Source: Opitutaceae bacterium (GTDB lineage: Bacteria; Verrucomicrobiota; Verrucomicrobiia; Opitutales; Opitutaceae). Taken from it: a stretch of 64,000 nt of DNA. Shown here in pieces: positions 50,743-59,231 of this stretch. Position numbers and translations under genes: made by a program. How positions within the stretch are numbered: position 1 is the first letter of the stretch; every line of letters starts with the position of its first letter. Below the pieces are notes generated by a model. That model worked only from the letters and a program-made list of their open reading frames with translations, was not told the DNA's origin and did not search any database. The stretch covers positions 1 to 64,000 of the forward strand of contig JAIXWY010000004.1 in the NCBI GenBank assembly GCA_027490995.1, read 5' to 3'.

Positions 50743-51609
50743 ATGGCTACATCGCTTTCTGCCGCGGCCTCGCGGATCACGGAGTCATCCCGTTTCCAGC
50801 GGCTGGTCGTGGGCATGATCCTTTTTGCGGGTCTCCTCGTGGGTCTGGAGACCCACGCTGGCTTGATGGCGAGGATCGGCGGTGTCCTGCACCTGCTCGA
50901 TCGCGTGGTGTTGGGCTTCTTCGTCGTGGAACTGGTCTTGCGGATCGCGGCCTGTGGTCGGCGTCCATGGAAGTACTTCCAAGACCCATGGAACGTCTTT
51001 GACTTCGTCATCGTGGCGGTCTGTCTGCTGCCCTTCGCGACCACCTTCGCGGCGGTGCTGCGGTTGGCCCGGGTGTTGCGGGTCCTGCGGCTCGTGACCG
51101 CGCTGCCGCGTCTGCAGATTCTGGTCGGCGCGCTGCTCAAGAGCGTGCCCTCAATGGGCTATGTGGCGTTGCTTCTGGGCCTGCACTTCTACGTGTATGC
51201 GGTGATTGGCGTGACCTTCTTCAGCGCGGCGGATCCGGAGAAGTTCGGCGGCCTCGGGCGGGCCATCCTCACCCTGTTTGAAGTGGTGACCCTGGAAGGC
51301 TGGGTGGACGTGATGGACGCGCAGATCAAGGGCTTGGGCTCGGCGTGGATCCCGGTGGTCTACTTTGTCAGCTTCATCCTGCTCGGCACCATGATCATGC
51401 TGAACCTCCTGATCGGAGTGATCGTGAACGGCATGAGTGAAGCGCGGGAGGAGACGGAGGATGCGGCACGCGCTGCGCGGGGTGGCCTGCCTTCGGTCCC
51501 CGACGAATTGGCGGACCTCCGCCGTCAGGTGGATGCCCTGGCGGGCGGGATCGCCGCCCTGCAGCGCCGGATCGAGTCGGATAGCCGCCGCGGCCCGCCC
51601 CAGCGCTGA
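50743..51609 (+). CDS. Voltage-gated sodium channel of the NaChBac type
   Basis: A 288-residue six-helix ion transport protein of bacterial Nav size. The S4 voltage sensor shows regularly spaced arginines (RLARVLRVLRLVTALPRL). The pore loop reads TLFEVVTLEGWVDVM, so the selectivity filter is TLEGW instead of the NaChBac TLESW, with the key glutamate kept. S6 is LGTMIMLNLLIGVIVNGMSEA, followed by a C-terminal coiled coil (LADLRRQVDALAGGIAALQRRI) typical of tetramer assembly. The ATG at 50743 gives the family N-terminus. Confidence 0.9.
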   Translation: MATSLSAAASRITESSRFQRLVVGMILFAGLLVGLETHAGLMARIGGVLHLLDRVVLGFFVVELVLRIAACGRRPWKYFQDPWNVFDFVIVAVCLLPFATTFAAVLRLARVLRVLRLVTALPRLQILVGALLKSVPSMGYVALLLGLHFYVYAVIGVTFFSAADPEKFGGLGRAILTLFEVVTLEGWVDVMDAQIKGLGSAWIPVVYFVSFILLGTMIMLNLLIGVIVNGMSEAREETEDAARAARGGLPSVPDELADLRRQVDALAGGIAALQRRIESDSRRGPPQR

Positions 51610-51675
51610 TCGGGTGCGCCCCGGCGGCTTGGATTTGCCAGAACGTACCGCCTCGCTGGCGACCGACTTCGGTGT

Positions 51676-53310
51676 CTAGACGGCAGAGGCGGCGGGTGAG
51701 GCGTGCCGCTTGCGGGTGGTCGACGCGTGGGCGGCGGGCGGCTGGGCCGGCGGGGCGCTGAACTCCCGCTGGCGCGGATCGCCGGTGCGATCGTAGAGCG
51801 AGTGCCAGTGCCGCAGCGTGGCGAGCCTCCGCTCGCGCAGCGTCGCCAAGTCGTCGAGAGTGAAGCGCCAGCGCCAGTTGCCCTCGGTGGTGCCGGGGCG
51901 GTTGAGCCGCGCCCAACCGGGCAAGTCGAGGAGATCCTGCATCGGGATCACCGCGAGGCGGGACACCGACGCAAAGGCGGCGCGGATGATCGGCCAGGCG
52001 CTCTCGGTACTCTCCAAGCCGAAATAATCGGCCACCTGATTAAACTCCTCGGCCGGCATCGCGGCGAGCCAGCCCCGCGTCGTGTCATTGTCGTGCGTGC
52101 CCGTGTAGACGACGCTGTCGGGCGGAAAGAAGTGGGGCAGGTTGACGTTGTTGTCGTCGTGCCCGTACCCGAATTGCAGGATTTTCATTCCGGGCAGGCG
52201 GGCGTCCCGGCGCAACTGGGCGACCTCGGCGGTGATGTAGCCGAGGTCCTCGGCGATGAGGCGCGCCTCGGGCAGCGCTTGGGCGACGGCCTCGAAGAAG
52301 CGCAGGCCGGGACCTGAGCGCCAAGCCCCGCGGCGGGCGTCGGGGCTGCCGGCGGGGATTTCCCAGTAGGAATCGAAGCCGCGGAAGTGATCGATGCGGA
52401 TGAGATCGCAGAGTGAGAAGGCCATCCGCAGCCGCTCGATCCACCACGCGTAGCCCGTGCGCTCGAGTGCCTCCCAGTCGTACAGCGGATTGCCCCAGAG
52501 CTGGCCGCGGTCGGAGAAGTAATCCGGCGGCACCCCGGCGACGGCGGTGGCGCGGCCGGCCGGATCGAGCCGGAACACCTCGCGCCAGCGCCACGTGTCG
52601 GCGCTGTCGAGGGCGACGAAGATGGGCACGTCGCCGACGAGACGCACGCCCCGGCGGGTGGCGTGGGCGCGCAGCACGTTCCACTGCCGGAAGAAGAGAA
52701 ACTGGTAGAACCGCTGCCGCGCGGCCTCGGCGGCGGCGGGCGGCGGCAACTGGGCCTCGATCCCCGGGCGCCAGTCGCGCCACTGCGCGGGCCAGCGCAC
52801 CCACGGGTGTCCGCCGAAGTGGTCCTTCAGCGCCATGAACGCCGCATAGGCATCGAGCCAGCTCGCATGCTCGGCGGCGAAAGCCTCCACGGCGGCCGGT
52901 CCACCCCAGGGGGCTGCGTCACCGCGGGCGACGAAGCGAGCGTGCGCCCGGGCGAGCACCGGCCAGAAACGCTGGTAGAGTTCGCCGTATTCGGTTTCAC
53001 GATACGGCAGGGAGCCGAGCGGTGCGACCTCTTCCGGAGTCAGCAGACCCGTGTCGACCAGTTCCTGCAGATCGATGAAGTAGGGATTCCCGGCGAAGCT
53101 GGAGAACGACTGGTAGGGCGAGTCGCCGAAGCCGGTGGGCCCGGCGGGGCAGATCTGCCACAGACGGAAACCCGCGTCGGCGGCGAAGTCGATGAACGCC
53201 CGGGCCCCGGCCCCGAGATTCCCGATGCCGAAGGCGCCGGGCAAGGTGGACAGCGGGGCGAGGATGCCGGACTCGCGCGTGGTCAGCCAGGTCAGCGGCT
53301 TGGATCCCAT
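51676..53310 (-). CDS. malQ: 4-alpha-glucanotransferase (GH77)
   Basis: A 544-residue amylomaltase. Signatures are RESGILAPLSTLPGAFGIGNLG, LPAGPTG-like ICPAGPTGFGDSPYQSFSSFAGNP, the nucleophile region LIRIDHFRGFDSYWEIPAG, acid/base ARLIAEDLGYIT, and GTHDNDTTRGW. It transfers maltosyl and longer units between maltodextrins in the cytoplasm, releasing glucose. The ATG at 53310 starts at the conserved N-terminal strand. It lies 105 bases downstream of the TonB-dependent receptor gene on the same strand, with a strong hairpin between them, so expression is probably coupled but reduced. Confidence 0.95.
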   Translation of the reverse strand: MGSKPLTWLTTRESGILAPLSTLPGAFGIGNLGAGARAFIDFAADAGFRLWQICPAGPTGFGDSPYQSFSSFAGNPYFIDLQELVDTGLLTPEEVAPLGSLPYRETEYGELYQRFWPVLARAHARFVARGDAAPWGGPAAVEAFAAEHASWLDAYAAFMALKDHFGGHPWVRWPAQWRDWRPGIEAQLPPPAAAEAARQRFYQFLFFRQWNVLRAHATRRGVRLVGDVPIFVALDSADTWRWREVFRLDPAGRATAVAGVPPDYFSDRGQLWGNPLYDWEALERTGYAWWIERLRMAFSLCDLIRIDHFRGFDSYWEIPAGSPDARRGAWRSGPGLRFFEAVAQALPEARLIAEDLGYITAEVAQLRRDARLPGMKILQFGYGHDDNNVNLPHFFPPDSVVYTGTHDNDTTRGWLAAMPAEEFNQVADYFGLESTESAWPIIRAAFASVSRLAVIPMQDLLDLPGWARLNRPGTTEGNWRWRFTLDDLATLRERRLATLRHWHSLYDRTGDPRQREFSAPPAQPPAAHASTTRKRHASPAASAV

Positions 53311-53330
53311 GGGGACGGAAAGAGAAGGGA

Positions 53331-53356
53331 GGTGGGCGCCGCTCGCGGCGCCCACC
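53331..53356 (-). terminator. Intra-operon hairpin between receptor and malQ
   Basis: Perfect 11-base arms GGTGGGCGCCG (53331-53341) and CGGCGCCCACC (53346-53356) around a CTCG loop. No T-run follows on the minus strand. It may be an attenuator or a mRNA-stability element between the receptor and MalQ cistrons. Confidence 0.55.
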
Positions 53357-53415
53357 TCGGGTGGCATTCGGGTCCGCCCGGCCTGAGCTGGGCCGGACCG
53401 GGATGCCTTGGAGGG

Positions 53416-56211
53416 TTAGAACTTGTACGAAACGCCGAGCGAGTAGGACGCGCCGTAGACCTGATAGTCCTGCACGAGGCGCGTGTCGGTGCCCTGCGAC
53501 GCGAAGAGCGGCTCATCCGTCAGGTTGTAGCCCTGGAGGATGATGGCGGCGTTCTTGAGCATACCGCTCTCGAACGTGTAGCTGACTTGGGCGTCGATGA
53601 CGGTCTCGGCCTGGAGGTTGCGGAACACCTCGCCGCGCGGCCCGAACGTGGCGATGTCGCCGCGGAAGTCGGAGCGGTAGCGGGCGCTGGCGCGGGCCGC
53701 GAAGCCCTTCCGCTCGTAGTAGAGCGTGGCGCTGGTGACGCGCTCGGACAGGCCCGGGAGCGGAGTCGCCGGGTTGCCGAGATCAGGCTGGATCGAGCTC
53801 TTGAAGAACGACGTACTGCCGATGAAGCCCCAGCCCTTGAGGGCCGACGTCAGCTTCTCGCCCGGGAGGGAGAGCGTGAACTCGAGGCCGCGGATGCTGC
53901 CGCCCTTGCCGTTCTGCGGGATGCTGCGCGTGCCCTGGAAGATGCGGGGTGTGCTACCCGCCGCGCCGGCCGGGAGGCCGGTGGGGAGGCCGGTGTAGTC
54001 GACGACCGCCGGGAGGGTGTAGGTGTACGAGACCAAGTCCTTGTAGAACGCGGCCGCGGCCCAGTAGCCCATGTTGTCCTTGAAGTAGTTCTCGTAGGAC
54101 ACGTCGAACGAGTTCGAGCGCCACGGCTCGAGCTTCGGATTGCCGCCGCCGCCGCTCCACGGACTGTTGAGCGGATCGGTGGAGTTCGCCAGCTGGGCGT
54201 TGTAGCTGTAGGTCGAGCCGGCACGCATGTCGTTCATGCGCTGGCGGGCGAGTTGGCGGGCGGCGCTGAAGCGCAGCGTGCGACCCTGGCTGAAGTCAAA
54301 GTTCAGGTTCAGGCTCGGAACGAAGTCCGTGTAGCTATGGTCACCCTTGACCGGCACAATGTTGCTGCCGGTGGCAGACAATCCGGTGGCGGTCTGCTCC
54401 GTCTGGACGATCTGGGCGCCGATGTTGCCGAACATCGGAACGCTGCCGAGCTTGCGCTCGATGTCAGCCTTCACGTAGCCGAGGTAAACCTTCTCGGCGA
54501 CATCCCAGTTGTTGGAGACGTAAGCCGGATTGTTGTTCGGGATCAGGCTGTAGATGCCGCTGTTGAACGCGGCGAGCGGGTCGTAGCTGACCATTCCCTT
54601 GATGCCGATGAAGCTGAGATCGGTGATGCCGACGCTCGGCGGGAGGGGAGCGCTGGTGGCGCCGTTCTTGAGCGCGAGGAAGAAACCCTCCTTGCCGGTT
54701 GGGCCCGCTTCGTACTCGTACTTCGAGCGACGCGTGAATGCCGCGCCGGTTTCGAGGCGGTTGAAGAAGCCCTCCAGCGGACGCTGGGCCACGATGCGGT
54801 ACTGGCCCAGTTCATCGCGGGCGGTCGGACCCTTGAGGAAGCCGACTTGGCCGCCGGGGACGTCGCCGCTGGCCCAGCCCTGCGGGCTGGTCAGGCGCAT
54901 CAGGCTCGAGTTCGTGTAGTCGAGCGCCGAGGTGAACGTGGCGCCGCCTTCACCCTGACCGAGCGTGTAGGTCATCGTGTCCGGTGTACCCACCTGGTTG
55001 GAGGCATAGCCGGAGTAGGTCTCGAGGACGAAGTCCTTGCGCTTGATCCGCGAGTAGCTGAGGTCGAGGTCGACCTTCCAGCCGTCCTTGTTGCCGAATT
55101 CCAGTTTCCATCCCGCGGCCTGCACATCGGAGTCACGCGTCACGACGTCGTTGCGGACAACACCGTAGACGTTCCTGAAGGTACCGCGGGTGATCAGGCC
55201 TCTGGAGACCGTGGATCCGGGCTGCAGCTGGGCCGAACTCCACCAGAGCGGAATTTCGATGCCGCGGAGCAGCTGCGTCTCCTTGAAGTCGGAGTAGTAC
55301 ACGTCGACCGTGGAACGGAAGGTGTCATTCGGAGCGTACTCGATGACGCCCATGTAGCCGTCGCGCTCCAACTCGCTGGTGCGGACAAACGGCTTGGCGC
55401 CGCCGAGCACCAGCGGCTGGCCGGCACCGGTGTCCGGGTAGCCCCACGCGTTCCATTGCTCGCCTTGGCCGGGACGGCTCGACGTGGAGTAGCCGAAGGC
55501 GAGGCCCAGCTTCCCGTCCTCGAGTTGATCGATGTACGAGAACGTGCCGCGCGTGCCGTAGTCCTTGGCGCCGGCGTTGCGGGACGCCATGTCGGTCCAC
55601 TCATAGAACGCATTCGCCGCGACCGTGCGGCGGCCGTGGGCGAGCGGGCGGACCGTCTGCATGTCGACGGTGCCGGCGAGTCCCTGGCCGACGAGCGAGG
55701 CGTCGGTCGACTTATAAACCTGCACGCCGCTGAGCAATTCGGCCGGGTATTGGTCGAACTCGACGGAGCGACCGGCGCCAGCGCTGACCTGCTCGCGCCC
55801 GTTCAGGAGCGCGGTGCTGAAGTCACCGTTGAGGCCGCGAATCACGATCGCTTGGGCGCGGCCGTTGAGGCGCTGCGTGGTCAGGCCCGGCAGGCGCGTG
55901 AGCGACTCGGCGATGCTGACGTCGGGCAGCTTGCCGATATCCTCGGCGGCCACGACTTCACTGATCAGATTCTGCTTCTGCTTGATCTCGGCGGCGGCGG
56001 CGAGACTGCCACTGAAACCGCTCGTCACGGTGAAGGCCTCGAGCGTCACCACCTCGTCCTTCTTCTCGGCCTCCTTCTTGGCTGCCTCGGCGGTGGGAGC
56101 GGGGCTGGTTTGTGCGACGGCGAAGGACGTCGCCGCGAGCGAAAGCAGCGCGAACGCTGCGGGGTACAGGCGGGCCCGGCGTGAAGGCGGGGCGGAGCGG
56201 ACGGAGTGCAT
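53416..56211 (-). CDS. TonB-dependent outer-membrane receptor, probable maltodextrin/starch uptake
   Basis: About 931 residues. A signal peptide (LYPAAFALLSLAATSFAVAQ) is followed by a short EVVTLEAFTVTS segment (TonB-box-like), then the plug domain (LISEVVAAEDIGKLPDVSIAESLTRLPG, AIVIRGLNGDFSTALLNGR). A large beta barrel ends in ASYSLGVSYKF with the C-terminal phenylalanine of outer-membrane barrels. It imports a ligand with TonB energy. The ligand is inferred from MalQ downstream and the divergent amylase and sugar transporter. The frame is open 106 codons further upstream, but ATG at 56211 starts the signal peptide. Confidence 0.92.
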   Translation of the reverse strand: MHSVRSAPPSRRARLYPAAFALLSLAATSFAVAQTSPAPTAEAAKKEAEKKDEVVTLEAFTVTSGFSGSLAAAAEIKQKQNLISEVVAAEDIGKLPDVSIAESLTRLPGLTTQRLNGRAQAIVIRGLNGDFSTALLNGREQVSAGAGRSVEFDQYPAELLSGVQVYKSTDASLVGQGLAGTVDMQTVRPLAHGRRTVAANAFYEWTDMASRNAGAKDYGTRGTFSYIDQLEDGKLGLAFGYSTSSRPGQGEQWNAWGYPDTGAGQPLVLGGAKPFVRTSELERDGYMGVIEYAPNDTFRSTVDVYYSDFKETQLLRGIEIPLWWSSAQLQPGSTVSRGLITRGTFRNVYGVVRNDVVTRDSDVQAAGWKLEFGNKDGWKVDLDLSYSRIKRKDFVLETYSGYASNQVGTPDTMTYTLGQGEGGATFTSALDYTNSSLMRLTSPQGWASGDVPGGQVGFLKGPTARDELGQYRIVAQRPLEGFFNRLETGAAFTRRSKYEYEAGPTGKEGFFLALKNGATSAPLPPSVGITDLSFIGIKGMVSYDPLAAFNSGIYSLIPNNNPAYVSNNWDVAEKVYLGYVKADIERKLGSVPMFGNIGAQIVQTEQTATGLSATGSNIVPVKGDHSYTDFVPSLNLNFDFSQGRTLRFSAARQLARQRMNDMRAGSTYSYNAQLANSTDPLNSPWSGGGGNPKLEPWRSNSFDVSYENYFKDNMGYWAAAAFYKDLVSYTYTLPAVVDYTGLPTGLPAGAAGSTPRIFQGTRSIPQNGKGGSIRGLEFTLSLPGEKLTSALKGWGFIGSTSFFKSSIQPDLGNPATPLPGLSERVTSATLYYERKGFAARASARYRSDFRGDIATFGPRGEVFRNLQAETVIDAQVSYTFESGMLKNAAIILQGYNLTDEPLFASQGTDTRLVQDYQVYGASYSLGVSYKF

Positions 56212-56379
56212 ATGGGTTGGGTGTTGGGAGGAAACACTGCCCCCGGGCACGCAAGCACCCGGGCTGCAGGGGGTCGTTGGACAGGGGTTGAGGGAATACG
56301 ACCGGCGCAGACGCAGATCGGATTTTTCCGCACTGTCCCCATGCCCACCTCCTCCCGCCACCGACAAATCCTGCATAAA

Positions 56380-56413
56380 ACCGCGATGATCCGAAAAATT
56401 CTTAGATCGCGGT
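56380..56413. promoter_or_regulatory. 8-bp inverted repeat with 18-bp spacer, candidate operator
   Basis: ACCGCGAT (56380-56387) and ATCGCGGT (56406-56413) are perfect inverted copies, 170-200 bases upstream of the receptor start. The spacing of about two and a half helical turns between arm centres fits a dimeric regulator or a leader hairpin. Confidence 0.4.
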
Positions 56414-56468
56414 ACCTGCTGGTTTCTCCGCTGGTGACTCCGCCACCCGGAAATCGTGCTTCTCCGAG

Positions 56469-56480
56469 GGTAAAGCAGAG
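56469..56480 (-). promoter_or_regulatory. GCTTTACC word upstream of the receptor gene
   Basis: On the minus strand this reads CTCTGCTTTACC. It matches CCCCGCTTTACC, found upstream of the amylase and the MFS genes, at ten of twelve positions. The orientation is towards the receptor gene, as for the other two copies relative to their genes. Confidence 0.35.
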
Positions 56481-56620
56481 GTGGAACGGCGCCCCAGGTA
56501 TCTGCGGGATGAATGCAGACACCATGCAATAGGTGCTGATCTAAGTTTTGTCCTATTGAAGCAAGAGTTCTCCTTGAGGGTCTCTTTGACGCGAGGGAGG
56601 GGGTGAGCAGGCTGGGGAAA

Positions 56621-56632
56621 CCCCGCTTTACC
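56621..56632 (+). promoter_or_regulatory. CCCCGCTTTACC word upstream of alpha-amylase
   Basis: Twelve bases identical to those at 59205-59216, ending 22 bases before the amylase ATG at 56655. The position fits an operator or core promoter element shared by the starch genes. Confidence 0.4.
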
Positions 56633-56654
56633 TGTGTGTTCCCCTAGGTTGACG

Positions 56655-59192
56655 ATGGCTCCGAAGGTATTGGTTTCGGTTCTGGTTCCGCTTTTGGCGT
56701 GCAGCGCGGGTGCGTTCCGCCTCTCGGCGGGAGCGTCGCCGTCGGCGGCGATCGCTGCGGTGGCGCCGGCCGGAGCGGTCAGCCTGTCGCGTCCCTCGGT
56801 CCCGGGAAAGTCGGGGGTGTTTTACTTCGTGCTCACGGACCGGTTCGCGAACGGGCGGACGGACAACGACACGGGAGGTTATCTGGGAGGGCGCGATGAC
56901 CACGGTTTCGACCCGACGGCGATTTCGCATTATCATGGCGGAGACTTGGCGGGGCTGACCCAGCGATTGGACTATCTCAAGGGGCTTGGGGTGACGGCGA
57001 TCTGGCTGACTCCGCCGTTCCGCAACAAGCCGGTGCAGAGTGGCACGGCCGCCTATCACGGGTACTGGATCCTGGACTTCCTCGCGGTGGATCCGCACCT
57101 CGGTACGGAGGAGGAGTTCCGCGGCTTCGTGGCGGCGGCGCACGCGCGCGGGATCCGCGTGTTCATGGACGTGATTCTCAATCATACCGCTGACGTGATT
57201 GTGCCGGAAGGCGGCGACATCCGTTACCGGGACCGGGCGGGCTGGCCGTACCGGGATGCGCAGGGGCAGCCCTTCGACGAGACGCGCTTCATCGACAACG
57301 GCCTGGGAAAGCCCCCGTCGTTCCCGGAGCTTTCGGCGGACCGAAGCTTCGCGCATCGCCCGACCCTCCCGGCCGGAGAAGAGCATGCGAAGAACCCCGC
57401 GTGGCTGAACGACGTCCGCTACTACCACAACCGTGGCAATACTGACTTCACCGGCGAGAAGTCGTTGCACGGCGACTTCGTGGGCCTGGATGACCTCTTC
57501 ACGGAGCACCCTGTGGTCGTGCGTGGGATGATCGACACTTACCGTCATTGGATCGAGCGGCACGGCGTGGATGGCTTCCGCATCGACACGGCGAAGCACA
57601 CCAACATCGAACTCTGGCAAGCGTTTGGCCCGGCGATGCGGGAAGCGGCGGGGCGCCTCGGCAAGCCCGGCTTTTTCTCCTTCGGGGAAGTGGCGACGAG
57701 CGACACGGATGCGACCCTGTTGAGTGAGTTCAGCACGCTCGGTACGCTGGATGCGTCGCTTGATTTCCCGCTCGCGATCGCGGTGCGCGACTTCGTCGGC
57801 CGGGCCGGCCCGGCGGCGGGCCTCGCCTCGGTATTCCACGAGGACGACCGCTATACGGACCACGATAGCACGGCGCGTGCGCTGCCCACCTTCCTGGGCA
57901 ACCATGACCAAGGCCGGTTCGCGTGGTTTCTTCGGCAGCTTGATCCTGCGGTGGACGACGCGCGCCTGTTGAGCCTCAGCAAGCTCGGCCATGCCCTGCT
58001 GTTCCTCGTGCGTGGCCAGCCAGTGGTGTATTACGGGGACGAGCAAGGCATGATCGGACGTTACGGTCACGACATGCAGGCGCGGGAGAGCATGTTCGCC
58101 TCGCAGGCGCCGGATTTCCGCACCGCGCCCTTGCTGGGAACGACCCGCACCGGGGCGGACGACAAGTTCGATCCGGAGCATCCGCTTTACCGTCATCTTG
58201 CGCAGCTGGCACGCCTGCGCGCGGAGCATCCGGCGTTGGCGGAAGGGGCCATGATCGTGCGCCCGACGAACGATGACGCGGTGTTCGCGTTCTCGCGGAT
58301 TGAGCGGGAGGCGAAGGTCGAGTACGTGATCGCGGTGGGCAACCAGCGGGAGGGTGAAAAGACGGTTGTGGTTCCGACCAGCCAGCGGGAAGGTGCGATC
58401 CTTCGGCGCGTGTATCAGCTAGGTGGATTCAGCAAGGCCGAGGCTGCGGCGGTGGAGACCCGCGCCGGTGCGGACGGGACGCTGCGGGTGCAGGTGCCTC
58501 CGTTGGGCGTAGTCGTGTGGCAAGCGGAGCGCCCGCTCTCGCGTCCGGTGGTGCCGCCCACGGTCCGCCTCGTGCGCCCGCTGGGTGCGGCCGAGCTGGC
58601 CTTTGGCGCGCGGGAGATCGACGGGCAACGCTTGACGGAGCGGCAGGAAGTCCGGGCGGAAGTCCGCGGTGGCGACGGCGTGGCAGAGGTCACGTTCGTG
58701 GCCCGCCGCAGCTCGCGGCCGGACACGTGGGAGTATGTGGGCACGGACGATGCGCCGCCTTACCGGGTCTTTTGGCGCCCACCGGCCGACTGGACGGCGG
58801 GGGAAACGATTACCTTCGCGGCCACGGTGGATTCGTTGCGCGGGGACCGTGCGGTGACGGAGCTGCCGCCGGTGCGGGTGGCGCGCCCGCTGGCGGTGAC
58901 GGGGATCGCGGGTGCGAGCGTGCCGCGCTTCATGGAGCGCCCGCCGGCCGAGATCCGGAATGCGGTGGGTGCCGAGGTGGTGCTACGCGTGCGGGCGGAG
59001 GGCGTTCCCGAACCCACTTACCAGTGGTACCGGAATGGGGTGGCGCTCGCCGATCAGCAGGGCCCGACGCTGTCCCTGCGCCTGACCCCGTCCGATGCGG
59101 GTGCTCGCCTCGTCGCGGTGGCGCGGAACCTCGCGGGCGCGGCCGTCAGCGCGGAGACCGTCTTGAAGATCGATCCTGAGCCGGTTCGATAG
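56655..59192 (+). CDS. Secreted alpha-amylase family enzyme (GH13) with C-terminal beta domains
   Basis: An 845-residue protein with a signal peptide (MAPKVLVSVLVPLLACSAGAF). The GH13 barrel has all conserved regions: FMDVILNH (about 169-177), GFRIDTAKH with nucleophile D311, FGEV with acid/base E345, and FLGNHD with D418. A beta-sandwich C-domain follows, then a region with RRSSRPDTWEYVGTDDAPPYRVFW and an Ig-like domain ending YQWYRNGVALADQQ and LTPSDAGARLVAVARNLAG, typical of extracellular enzymes. It should hydrolyse starch or glycogen outside the cytoplasm. The ATG at 56655 follows TAGG at seven bases and begins the signal peptide. The MFS gene lies 39 bases downstream. Confidence 0.93.
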   Translation: MAPKVLVSVLVPLLACSAGAFRLSAGASPSAAIAAVAPAGAVSLSRPSVPGKSGVFYFVLTDRFANGRTDNDTGGYLGGRDDHGFDPTAISHYHGGDLAGLTQRLDYLKGLGVTAIWLTPPFRNKPVQSGTAAYHGYWILDFLAVDPHLGTEEEFRGFVAAAHARGIRVFMDVILNHTADVIVPEGGDIRYRDRAGWPYRDAQGQPFDETRFIDNGLGKPPSFPELSADRSFAHRPTLPAGEEHAKNPAWLNDVRYYHNRGNTDFTGEKSLHGDFVGLDDLFTEHPVVVRGMIDTYRHWIERHGVDGFRIDTAKHTNIELWQAFGPAMREAAGRLGKPGFFSFGEVATSDTDATLLSEFSTLGTLDASLDFPLAIAVRDFVGRAGPAAGLASVFHEDDRYTDHDSTARALPTFLGNHDQGRFAWFLRQLDPAVDDARLLSLSKLGHALLFLVRGQPVVYYGDEQGMIGRYGHDMQARESMFASQAPDFRTAPLLGTTRTGADDKFDPEHPLYRHLAQLARLRAEHPALAEGAMIVRPTNDDAVFAFSRIEREAKVEYVIAVGNQREGEKTVVVPTSQREGAILRRVYQLGGFSKAEAAAVETRAGADGTLRVQVPPLGVVVWQAERPLSRPVVPPTVRLVRPLGAAELAFGAREIDGQRLTERQEVRAEVRGGDGVAEVTFVARRSSRPDTWEYVGTDDAPPYRVFWRPPADWTAGETITFAATVDSLRGDRAVTELPPVRVARPLAVTGIAGASVPRFMERPPAEIRNAVGAEVVLRVRAEGVPEPTYQWYRNGVALADQQGPTLSLRLTPSDAGARLVAVARNLAGAAVSAETVLKIDPEPVR

Positions 59193-59204
59193 GCTTCAGG
59201 CAAC

Positions 59205-59216
59205 CCCCGCTTTACC
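59205..59216 (+). promoter_or_regulatory. CCCCGCTTTACC word upstream of the MFS transporter
   Basis: Identical to the word at 56621-56632 and placed 15 bases before the MFS start, inside the short gap after the amylase gene. Confidence 0.35.
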
Positions 59217-59231
59217 CCAACCCCATCGACC

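Larger units (their letters stand above)
56212..56654. promoter_or_regulatory. Divergent control region of the starch locus
   Basis: A 443-base gap without a convincing gene between the divergent receptor and amylase genes. It carries an 8-base inverted repeat (56380-56413), a minus-strand copy of the GCTTTACC word (56469-56476), a second small inverted repeat TCTGC/GCAGA near 56500, and a plus-strand GCTTTACC close to the amylase start. It must contain the promoters of both units. Confidence 0.7.

Noticed and set aside
52663-56184. A 1,173-codon plus-strand open frame.
   Set aside because: It is the mirror of MalQ and the TonB-dependent receptor, has Arg/Glu/Val-biased composition and no domain, whereas the minus-strand frames carry clear motifs.
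56628-58229. A 533-codon minus-strand frame inside the amylase gene.
   Set aside because: The plus-strand frame contains all GH13 catalytic motifs; the minus frame has Arg/Val/Glu-biased shadow composition.
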